Below, piece by piece: positions 34,093 through 43,470 of a stretch of 64,000 bases of DNA. This DNA is from Isoetes taiwanensis (lineage: Eukaryota; Streptophyta; Lycopodiopsida; Isoetales; Isoetaceae), in assembly GCA_021234155.1 (NCBI GenBank), contig JAJEKV010000096.1, positions 2,169,678 to 2,233,677 of the forward strand, read 5' to 3'. The notes under the pieces were generated by a model. The model did not search any database, was not told the DNA's origin, and was given only the letters and a program-made list of their open reading frames with translations. The position numbers and the translations under genes are program-made. Within the stretch, counting starts at the first letter, position 1. Every line of letters starts with the position of its first letter.

Positions 34093-36526
34093 ATGTGGAT
34101 GCTTTTGTTTATTTTGTTGAGTGAAAAATATATGAAGTGTGAAGGACTCACATGCAAGTGTTTACCCTCACAACAATGTTGGCCAAACCAACAGACATGG
34201 CAAGCCTTCAATGATTCAGTGGAGGGCCAGTTGTTGCAAGCAAGACCTACAGCTTCTGTTTGTCACTACCCTTTTTACAACTACCAGTCATGTGAAACTG
34301 CAACCACTAATGCCAGGAATCCTTTCTGGCGAGCAGATCAGCCTGGATCAATGCAATACCAAAACTGGGAGGAATCTATATGTTCAAGCAATGGTTGCTC
34401 TCAAGGAGCAGTACCAGTCTTTGTAGTAAATGTAAAAAGTATTGACCATGTCCAAAAGTCCATTAGATTTGCAGCAGAGCATAATTTGAAGGTAGTGATA
34501 AAGAGCACAGGGCATGATTTTGTAGGGAGGAGCACAGGGGCGGGAGCGCTAGGTATATGGATGCATAATTTTAACGGGGTAGAGTTCAATGAGTCATTTG
34601 TGGGGAAAGGGGGGTGTGGAAACCAAGCTAGGGCTGTGATTGTAAAAGGAGGGGCACAATGGGGGGAGGTTTACGATGCAGCTGCAGAACAGAAAGTGGA
34701 CGTAGTGGGAGGAATGGCTAGATCAGTGGGAGCTGCTGGCGGGTACGTAGCCGGCGGAGGCCATGGCCCACTCTCTAGACTTTACGGCCTTGCCGCTGAT
34801 AATGTTCTAGAAATCGAGGCTGTACTTCCAAATGGAGATATCGTCACCGCCAATCGCTGCCAACATCAGGACCTCTTCTGGGCATTGAGAGGCGGTGGTG
34901 GTGGTACATTTGCCGTAGTTACTTCTGTAACCTACAAGACATTTCCACCTCTTTCACTTATCTTGCATGCTTTCTATACTTTTCAGACTAGTGATTCAAG
35001 TAGCATGCAAGATCTGTTTACTGAATTTTGTCGAATTCAGCCAGATCTTGCTGATGATGGTTGGGCAGGTTATTTTTTACTCGATCCATGGTTAGAACAT
35101 AACGCGTTAGCCCCTCCATGGCTAACGCGAAATAACTCACTAACTTCTAACCCGAAACTAACGGGGTTAGTTTCGCCCAAATTTTACAGGTTGTCATTTT
35201 CGAAAAAAAAAAAAACCCCTGTGCTTGTTTTTCCCTCCCGAATCCAATGGTGCGGTTGTTTTGGCGGCCAGAGGGGCGGATGCAGCCGAAAAGTCTCTGA
35301 ATGCAATCGAACTCTCTGTTGGATCATTTTACTTCTGCTTATCTGCTATTCTTGCAGTATTAGAGACTTGACTTGAAGTAGGCATCTATGTCGTAAGTAT
35401 TTTAATTTGAGGCTTTCAAGCAATAATTGGTAGCTGATTTTATGTACTATATATATGTGTATTGCAGGTTTCAAGATGGCATGTGAAGATTTTTATATTT
35501 TGTTCAGTTTTATATTGTCAATTATGTTTTACTTTAGGAATGAACTCATAGTATGGTTTTTGTTCTAAATTGCAACTGTGACAGGTTTATGTTAACAATG
35601 CAACTTGTGATTGGCATAAGATAGAGTATGATTTTAGTTCTTTTTATTGCAAATTCGTAATCTACGTGTCGAAATTAGTCCAGGTGATATATTAAATTTC
35701 CAAAATCTGAATTTTTTTTTTGTGGCGAAACTAACGGCGTTAGTATGTTTGAGAATAGCTAGTTAGACGTTATTATACGTTAGGCGTTAGCTAACTCCTA
35801 ACTCCTAACTTCTAACCATGACTCGATCCACAACAGTTACGCATCTCGTATCTTCTTCCCAATAAATCAGCCCCTGGAAACACATGGACTGCCTTTGTGG
35901 CATATGCAAATGCTCATCCTAGAATCTCTATTAGTTCTGGCTCCTTAACACAATATCCTAGTTTTGCAACATGGCACCAAGGTGCTTTGTGTTCATTGTA
36001 TCCTCGTATATGCTTTGCACCAACTGGACAGAGCCAGTTTATAGCATCTAGATTGATCCCCGCTACATTAATTCAAGACTGGCCTGTAGAAACTGCTCAA
36101 ATATTTATGAACATGTTAGATCAAGGATCATCTACCATATTGGGTCACCTGGTTGCTGGGGGTATGGTTTCCACTCCCCACAACAACTCTGTGAATCCGG
36201 CATGGCGTCAAGCCCTTTGGCACATTGTTATTGGAAGAGTATACTCAGATTCATGGTCTGCTATACAAAAACAGAGGGTTGCAAGAGAAGTCACCCAAAT
36301 CAATGAATTGCTTAGAACTTTTTCATCTGATTCGGGTGCTTATATGAATGAGGCCGATGCCAATGAACCCAATTGGCAAGCATCATTTTTTGGGGAGAAT
36401 TACAATCTTTTAAGAGAGATAAAACATCAAATAGATCCAGATTATCTTTTGGTTTGTAAAGAGTGTGTTGGCAGTGAACTATGGGATGGCAACCTCAACT
36501 GCCCCTCTCATATGTCATACATGTAG
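34093..36526 (+). pseudogene. FAD-linked oxidase (BBE/VAO-like, fungal type), split by a transposon
   Basis: Residues 1-330 (34093-35086) and the rest (35829-36526) form one single-exon protein of about 560 residues, interrupted by the insert at 35087-35820. Reading across the cleaned junction keeps the frame. The N-terminus has a Cys-rich module, CKCLPSQQCWP, then W-FN-SV-G-L, which is typical of fungal secreted FAD oxidases. The FAD_binding_4 domain (about residues 105-285) has STGHDFVGRSTGAG, with His141 as the likely covalent FAD ligand. It also has GGMARSVGAAGGYVAGGGHG (206-225), where the Cys of two-link enzymes is absent. The C-terminal BBE motif is EPNWQASFFGENY. The likely role is oxidation of an alcohol, sugar or alkaloid-type substrate with H2O2 release; the substrate is unknown. 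A short hydrophobic N-terminus (MWMLLFILL) may be part of a signal peptide. As it stands, translation runs into the insert and stops at 35376. Confidence 0.85.
35087..35820. mobile_element. Non-autonomous hAT-like element (734 bp) inside the oxidase gene
   Basis: The insert begins CATGGTTAGAA and ends TTCTAACCATG, a perfect 11-bp terminal inverted repeat. It is flanked by the 8-bp duplication ACTCGATC (35079-35086 and 35821-35828). An 8-bp duplication and CA...TG ends fit the hAT superfamily. The subterminal parts are rich in ctaac/gttag motifs, and a block resembling gaaactaacgg-gttagt is repeated near both ends in inverse orientation. It has no transposase, so it must rely on an element elsewhere. 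A 9-bp duplication (Mutator reading) is also possible because the next base is C on both sides. Confidence 0.88.
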
Positions 36527-36629
36527 ATCTATATTTCTTCGCACAATCTTTATTTCTATAAGAAATTTTTACATTATAGTTAATAGTTACTTATGAACAA
36601 AGAAATGGTCCTCTACCAGAAACTAAAGC

Positions 36630-37650
36630 AATCCCATCGATCCGAGACATCGGATCGCCATTCTAGAATGGGACGAGCATGCATGTTTTGCATGCATGCG
36701 GGCGGCGCATGCCCATTCTGGTTGGGAGTTCGCTATTTTAGGCGCGTTTCTGCATCGACTCCTCATCGGCGCTTCCTCTTCTCTCTCAGCAGTACCTCTT
36801 TCTCTTTGAATTGTTTCCAGGCAGGGGAGGGGCTTCTCCCTCATTGGTTTGGCCAATTTGGCGTTTCTTTCATCTTTGTCCTTTTCGGCCTTTAGCCTTC
36901 GGCCCCGCGGACCTTCGCCCTCGATCCTAGTTTGTAAGGAAGTCCTTTGGTATTCGGGCAGTTTGTTGGTTTCATGTGAGTCCCATTCTAGAATCCCATT
37001 GATCCAAGACATCGGATCGCCATTCTAGAATGGGACGAGCATGCATGTTTTGCATGCATGCGGGCGGCGCATGCCCATTCTGGTTGGGAGTTCGCTATTT
37101 TAGGCGCGTTTCTGCATCGACTCCTCATCGGCGCTTCCTCTTCTCTCTTAGCAGTACCTCTTTCTCTTTGAACCCGCCCTCCCCTTCTTTGTTTATTATA
37201 TTTGTTTGCGGGTGGGCACGCTGCAGAATCAGCCCCCTCCACTTTGGGAGGTTTGTTTTTGTCTTGTTGTTTTTGTTGGTGATGTGCAGGTACAGGTTCG
37301 CGAGCGGCATCTGTTTCATTCGTGGATTGGGAGCGTTTTTTATGCCTTACGTTTGTCCAAGCCCCTTGCCGAAGGCTTATCACTAGGGTTTTTCCTCGAA
37401 AACCCGAAAGGGCGGGGTTTTTTAATCCCGGTGATAAGCTTTCGGCATGTACACCAGCCAAATATCTATTAGCATTGTATTTTTTGGGGTCCAAAGGATA
37501 TAATTGGATTTTCCCTTTATTTTTCGTGGGTAGTTCGCATGTGTGCGGCTACCCACTATCCACCATTGTAGAAAATCTGCTGAGATGAATGAGAAGCCTA
37601 TCTATCGGGCGGTTTGTTGGTTTCATGCGAGTCCCATTCTAGAATTTGCC
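36630..37650. repeat. Direct repeat pair with RY hairpin (promoter-like repeat)
   Basis: A block of about 181 bp starting with atcggatcgccattctagaa is present at about 36631-36811 and again at about 36992-37172, nearly identical. A second block containing gtttgttggtttcatg(t/c)gag ends each unit, at about 36957-36994 and 37611-37648. The whole is therefore two units with different middles (361 and about 655 bp). Each copy contains GCATGCATG-TTTTG-CATGCATGC, a 9-bp perfect stem made of two RY (CATGCATG) motifs. Open frames here on both strands mirror the duplication and have no domain. Confidence 0.8.
37369..37445 (+). repeat. 77-nt inverted repeat
   Basis: The arms ccgaaggcttatcac (37369-37383) and gtgataagctttcgg (37431-37445) pair at 14 of 15 positions. 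The interior holds ggttttt and cgaaaaccc blocks that could pair further. The interior agggtttttcctcgaaaacc resembles 56244-56270 in the LINE 3' region, so it may be LINE-derived. Confidence 0.6.
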
Positions 37651-40134
37651 TCTAAAATGCCGTAGTTTCTAAGTGGGCTCTACTTTCTAAGAAGGAATGT
37701 AGGGTAAGAGTTGCTGCCTTAGTTAAAAATGTCGATGGCTATTTTTAATCAATGTTGGCAAATAGATAGAATGGTGCATTGTTGTGCATAGAAATTAGAG
37801 AGTTTTCATAGCCGAGGAAGTCAATGCAACACTGGGAATTTTTCTAGTCTTCACTTTAGTGAGTGATTCAATAAAGGAATAGCAAATGAAACAATGCATA
37901 AGAACCTCCAAAAAAGCTAGACAAGCATACCATAAAATGATATAAAGAGGGGGGATGGGGGTGGGGAGGGGGTTCAACAATGATATATGTATAATGAAAC
38001 AAACATGAGAAGTCGTATATATGCTGCTCGTCCTTTCTCGAGAATGACGATCCAGTGGTGTAGACCAATACTAGTTTCGTGAGAAGGATCTGCTATATGC
38101 ACACATCAAACTGGCCAAACATAAGAGAACTCATAACTCATGACTCTATAACTATCCAGTTGAATATAATGTGCATGAGATGAAGGAGAATGCCATCGAT
38201 TGCATTGCTGTGAAATGGCATCACGAAGAGGGAATGCAGAGAACAATACAAATTGATATCGATGTGAGGGTTATCAATAAATATCATGGTCCATATGGCT
38301 AGGTTCGACATAATCGCAATAGGGTCAAATAGAAACACGATAGTGGAGATTGAAAAGGGAACTATTGAATAACAAACGTAGATAATCCAATGTCACTGCT
38401 CCCTCATTCCAGGGAAAAAATGGCCACCATAAGAGAAATATGCTGGAAGAGTAGATGAAATAAACTAAAGTCAAAGTTGATGGAGCAAATAAAAGAAGAA
38501 TGATGATGGAGGCCCCCGAACTCCAAGAAAGCTCAAGAAACCCATGAAATAAGTTCTTGTCAAGCAATATTTAAGCAAATGGTGATAACTAGAAAAATGC
38601 AATTATAAATGTGAACTCGTATGCTTTTGTGAATACCAAATTGATTAGGGAGGATAACACCTATTAGAAAACAAAAATGAAAAGACATAGCTGGATATAA
38701 AACCCAAATGAATTAAGTCCGTGGGACCATCACATATCATTCTAAAGAAGCAGAAACATGTGAAAAGAATTGATTGAATCGAATCGAAGGGTTTTTATCG
38801 TTCATGGTGACCAATCGGCCTATGGGACCCAGCAGATGCATTACTATCCAGATCTAAAAAACCCCACCCCCAAAGGATTTTTGAGGGAAAAACTGTGGCA
38901 GGATTAAAAGTGCTGATAAATTGTACAAATATACATTATGAAATATGTACATATTAAGTGAGTGTCCAAGGACATAGCTAAGCCTACATATCCATGACCA
39001 CCTGAAGGTACATGATCCCAAAGAATTGCACGTGGTTGTGCTCAATGTCACATGTAGCAGCTGGTCGAGCTTGTTCATCTCAGCATAGCGTGTCACAATT
39101 TGATGTACGTTGGACAGCTCTGAAGAGTTTGACGTTCATCTTCAACGGCTCCCACTTGACAGCACTGACAAAGCCTGTCTTGGCGTGGCTTGCCAATCTA
39201 TCTGCCCATGTTAATTCGGAGAAGGTGTGCACCTGTGTGAATTGAGGCAATGAATCTGTGCTTTTTCATGGCAAATATGTATCCAATAGCATTATAGGCT
39301 TCGTTTCAGCGTGGAATTTCTTTGATGTTGGTAATGCGTTGTTTTAACCTAGTCAAAGGACCATTTTGAGCATAGCGATTCTCTCAAGAATGTTGCTCAG
39401 CCAATGCTTAGTTAAAATGATCTAATGCCTCTTCATTGTCTTAGCCACATTCCTAGGCTTAATTAGCGTAGTTACATTGCGATTAACATCAAGTGAGAAA
39501 TTACTATAAAAAGGAAGTAGCTACATTGGGATTAATATCAAGTAAGAAATTACTACAAAACGGAAAAATACTTACATTGCTTATCTTTAATGAAATATAT
39601 TCTCCAAGATAATGAATTTTTCAGTTTCTGTTTTTGAATGCCACAATGTTGACACTTGGGTAAAAGCATGAAAGGGTGTACGTACATCGTACTGAATTGA
39701 AGGATGAATTCGTGGATTTTTGGGGTACATTTAGGTGTACAACGAGATACTCCAATTTGTCTTTTGGTGGCAGATCCATAATGATTGCAATAACATCCCT
39801 TGACAATCCTCCTCGCGGAATTCTTGGCACACCGAATCGAACTCAGTTTGAATGGATCCATCCATCCCTTTCTAAAATGCCCTCGCTTTCAAAATGACCA
39901 CCAAACAAGAATTCCACAAGAAACATACCAATTCAATCTACAAAGAATTTCAATCAATTTTATTTTTGCAAATGAAGGGCGAGAACTCCACTAGAAGTGG
40001 TGGTTCTAAATGCAGGTATTATGATATTGGACTGTGTTATGCCACAAAACAAATAAAGCAACGTATTAACAGATCGGTAGATTGCATTCTCAGCTATTTG
40101 CAAGCGCTTCGTTAATATCAAAGAGTAGTTTTTT
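37651..40134. other. Non-coding stretch with LINE tail and a small tandem duplication
   Basis: At about 38768-38835 a tract gattgaatcgaatcgaaggg, then gaccaatcggcctatgggac, matches the LINE 3' end in minus orientation. At about 39468-39562 a 48-bp unit ending gagaaattactataaaaagga is duplicated in tandem. I see no gene elsewhere in this span. Confidence 0.45.
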
Positions 40135-40455
40135 GTGCTCGTTTGTTACAAGAAGACAAGCTTTTTTTCTGTTTTCGAACTTGTGATTGGAAATCCTTCT
40201 GAAGTTATTGTTATAAAATCAATGATCAAAAACTTGAAAGATGGGCTTCAAGACATGAAGTCTGTTAATAGCAAAGACAAGTTGGCTGCAAAACTTTTGT
40301 TGTTATCAATGATTGTTGGGAAAAGAGGAGATATAAATAATGCTATTTCTTCAAAATTGCTAAATATACAACCAAGAAATTTATCCAAAGATGCAGCACG
40401 AAGGAAGATAATATCAATCTGCAATGGGACAAGTCCCCTTATCTCAAGGGTGTAG
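40135..40455 (+). CDS. Hypothetical protein fragment
   Basis: A frame of 106 codons whose middle is rich in Lys, Leu and Asp (for example KDKLAAKLLLLSMIVGKRGD). Its balanced, soluble-protein-like composition suggests a once-coding sequence. The last codons run up to the repeat block at 40466, so the C-terminus may be unrelated. No family is recognised; it could be part of a transposase or a host gene exon. Confidence 0.3.
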   Translation: MLVCYKKTSFFSVFELVIGNPSEVIVIKSMIKNLKDGLQDMKSVNSKDKLAAKLLLLSMIVGKRGDINNAISSKLLNIQPRNLSKDAARRKIISICNGTSPLISRV

Positions 40456-40465
40456 TCCCACCACT

Positions 40466-40680
40466 CACCAAAGGGCTCTTATGCACAGGCCGCATTAATT
40501 AGAAATTAATGAGCTATCTAGATACATCAACTACTGAGGCTTTCAGGGGTCTCTAACCCCCCTTCCCAATACACAGGAGAGCATAGAATGGAACATCATC
40601 ATCCATAGAACTGAAACATAGAATAACATCTAATCTTTCTACCTAAACATACATGGTTAGGTTCCTTTGTTAGGGCTGAT
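40466..40680 (+). repeat. Dispersed repeat, copy 1
   Basis: About 210 bp starting gggctcttatgcacaggccg and ending aaacatacatggttaggttc. It is closely related to 53577-53768. Shared sequence includes ctatctagatacatcaacta and acatcatcatccatagaact. The element type is not clear; it may be part of an LTR or a SINE-like unit. Confidence 0.7.
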
Positions 40681-41417
40681 GATCTTAGGATCTACAAGGC
40701 TGCTAAGACTGATCTAACATACTATCCTAGCTCATTGCCAGACTAAGAGTCGGCTTTGCACAACAGAATCGCCGGTTACCTGATCCTTGGCTTGCTCCAG
40801 CTCCCCAAATCGCGTCCATGCCTTCGTTCTTGCTAAAGACAGCTGCTCTTGAAGGAACTATTGTGCAAAGGCGGCTCGACGGTGCCTGGCAATGCGGAAT
40901 AATAGATTGCCTTGGCCGGAATGGCTCAGGGAAGCCAAAATAAGAAAATGGAAACTTTTAGGGTTTCCCCTTTTGTTCCTTATACATGAACTTTTAGGGT
41001 TAGGTTAGAAGGGACCAAATGGGGTATTGCCACTTGGTAAGGGGGTTTAATTGCATATGTTTAATATACATGTGCATATACGAGGTTGTCCCCTAGGCGC
41101 AACTCTTCTGGCTCTCAAGTACTTGTCGTGGGTGACATGTACGTGGACGGGTAGTATAATATAATGACCGGATCGTATGTTATCTTTGGAACGCCACCAT
41201 CTCCCCACCTTGAATTGATGCTATCCCAAAGATCACGCCGCCTCCCCACCTTTGAAACCTCCAGATGAACCCCGCAACACATTCCATGCATGCAATTTTA
41301 TAACACAATTACCCCAAAAAATTTTATAATTACATCAGTTTAAATTTTATAATTACATCAGTTGTTCCATAACATACTATAGTAAGGTGATCTCTCAACC
41401 CTTACATTATCAATCAT
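40681..41417. other. Unassigned, possibly LTR-derived sequence
   Basis: The stretch has no coding signature. Two near-identical 20-bp pieces, attttataattacatcagtt, lie at about 41321 and 41344. Sequence such as acttttagggtttccccttt and its partner acttttagggttaggttaga suggests a promoter or leader, but I cannot assign it. Confidence 0.3.
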
Positions 41418-41874
41418 GGGAAAAACTCTGAAATACCCTTATGTTTTGCTAAAATTAACAAAACGCCCCTAGTTTTGGGGGTATTTTAATGGAAATGATC
41501 ATAACGTTTTTATGATGATCCAAATGAGAATAACCCTTTCAGAATTATTGTAAAGGAGGATGAGGTCTTTCCATCAAAGGTAATATCATATAAATCGGAG
41601 TCTTAAATCACAAGTTATGATATTTTTAATACACAAGAAATTTGTAGAAATTTCAGAGGGATTTACGAGACCATAACTTGAGATTTCGGAATCCGATTCA
41701 GGAGATGTTAACTTTCATGGAAAGATCTCAACCTCTTCTACAATATATCTGAAAGACTCATTCTCATTTGGATCATCACAAAAAATGTTATGATCATTTC
41801 CATAAAAATACTCCCAAAACTAGGGGCGTTTTGTTAATTTTAGCAAAACATAAGTGTATTTCAGAGTTTTTCCC
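41418..41874. mobile_element. MITE with long terminal inverted repeats, copy 1
   Basis: The left arm starts gggaaaaactctgaaatacc and the right arm ends with its inverse, tgtatttcagagtttttccc. The arms pair over about 110 bp, through ttttgctaaaattaacaaaa and atgatccaaatgagaat. The element is about 457 bp with no coding capacity. A clean target duplication is not visible, so the superfamily (long-TIR Mutator-like is a guess) is unsettled. Confidence 0.8.
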
Positions 41875-42084
41875 TATCATTTAATATTCACAAAATTTTA
41901 TGGTTTGCACACTTATCATTAACACAGTCTCAAATTCTATAATTTAAGGTCCATTTGGTCTCCTTGCAACACATTATGACAAAAAAAAATATGTGTTATG
42001 AAGTCGCAGCATGCACCCTCCCGCCCTTTAGAACATTCTATTGGCCCCGCGGGCAAAGACTACGCTAATAACATTTATTTATTA

Positions 42085-42550
42085 GAAAATTCTCGAAATA
42101 CCCCTTATGTTTTGCTAAAGTTAACAAAACGCCCTAGTTTTGGGGGTATTTTTATGGAAATGATCATAACTTTTTTTGTGATGATCCAAATGAGAATGAG
42201 TCTTCCAGATATATTGTAGAAGAGTTTGAGAACTTTCCATGAAAGTTAACATCTCCTGAATCAGATTTCGAAATCTCAAGTTATGGTCTCAGAAACCCTC
42301 CCAAATTATGGTCTCATCCTCCTTTACAATAGCTCAAAGGCTCATTCTCATTTGGATCATCACAAAAAAGTTATGATCATTTCCATTAAAATACCCCCAA
42401 AACTAGGGGTGTTTTGTTAATTTTAGCAAAACATAAGGGTATTTTTCAGAAGTTTTTTCTTTATTTAGGAAAAAAAAAAAACTCAAATTCCCTATTTAGG
42501 GCGCTTTTGTTAATTTTAGCAAAACATGAGGGTATTTCGTAGTTTTTCCT
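42085..42550. mobile_element. MITE with long terminal inverted repeats, copy 2 with an extra arm
   Basis: It is the same family as 41418-41874. The left arm starts agaaaattctcgaaatac. A first right arm ends at about 42460, and an additional partial right arm follows at about 42497-42550, ending gggtatttcgtagtttttcc. The 7-bp sequence atttatt directly precedes the left arm and directly follows the outer right arm, which could be a target duplication of the composite. Confidence 0.7.
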
Positions 42551-42854
42551 ATTTATTATAATGGATGGTTATTAGGGAACCACCCATTTAATTACAATTA
42601 ATTTAACTACATGGATGCAAGACTAATCTCCCTACAGAGGGAAGAGGATGCTTCTTCCATCGGGCCGTGGAGACAGCCGCCCTATCATGCCTAAGATGAT
42701 CACCATGCCTACACCTTTAGTTGCCTTTGGCGTGAAGGATGGCGCCCTTCCCGTAGTAGGCATTGACTAAAAAATGACCTCTTATCTCTCAGTTCGCCTA
42801 CTTCAGGGGGGACTGAAGTAGACTTTTTAGTCTACCTCACACTCACCTATCGGG
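42551..42854. other. Spacer between MITE cluster and gypsy remnant
   Basis: No feature is supported. The sequence contains cctacttcaggggggactga followed by agtagac, a short inverted pair. Confidence 0.3.
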
Positions 42855-43470
42855 TTGGGTGTCCACTACTTCGTGACGAGCCTAACCTCCTTGCATTGCT
42901 CCATGAATTGGAGGTATTGCTTCTCCAAATCTGATTGTAGTATCCACGTAGCGTCTTCCACAGTAAGTGTCCCTTTCACTAGGTATTGGAGAATTGAGAT
43001 CTTCTTATCAATCTCAATCTCAATCTCAATCTCAATCTCAATCTCAATCTCAATCTCAATCTCAATCTCAATCTCAATATCAATCTCAATCTCAATCTCA
43101 ATCTCAATCTCAATCTCAATCTCTGGAACTATCTCAGTGAGTAACTCCGGTGTCTCCAACACTTCCTCCGGATTAGGAATGTGCCTCTTTAGGAGACTTA
43201 TGTGGAAAACGCTATGGATCTTCAAGTGTGCTGGCAGGTCCAACTTATAGGATTGGTTACCTACTCTTTCGGTTACCCTGAATGGTCCAGCCCATCTTGG
43301 AGCAAGCTTCTTGCAATTGTCGATGCAACGCTTCACCGATGCTGCTTGGTCGCTATGCTCTTTCTCGCCGCCTTCTGTCGCTAGAAGATATCCTCTACCA
43401 CCGTTGCATGTTGGCTAGCATCCGCTGGGATACTTTTTCTTGGACACATGGTTTAGTTAACGCCTTAAAT
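42855..43470 (-). pseudogene. Ty3/gypsy integrase C-terminus and chromodomain remnant
   Basis: On the minus strand the sequence has the gypsy integrase tail APRWAGPFRVTERVGNQSYK followed by HSVFHISLLKRHIPNPEEVL. A chromodomain then appears with QYLVKGTLTVEDATWILQSD near its end. Upstream (43340-43470) there are stops within an ADQHATVVEDI-like segment, so the polyprotein is dead. Inside the chromodomain, at its first beta strand, about 19 copies of a hexamer encode Glu-Ile repeats in frame. No reverse transcriptase or LTR is identified nearby. Confidence 0.85.
43008..43124 (-). repeat. In-frame hexanucleotide repeat (GAGATT)n
   Basis: About 19 near-perfect copies of aatctc on the plus strand, with one variant at about 43079 that changes Glu to Asp. 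It encodes (Glu-Ile)n within the gypsy chromodomain and keeps the flanking frame because the unit is six bases. Confidence 0.95.

Noticed and set aside
35087-35376. C-terminal 97 residues of the 427-codon frame starting at 34093
   Set aside because: That part is translated from the inserted element, not from the oxidase gene.
36623-37494. Minus-strand frames with shared RNAPKIANSQPEWACAARMH-type peptides at 36.6-37.5 kb
   Set aside because: The identical peptides arise from the 181-bp direct repeat. No domain or start context supports a gene.
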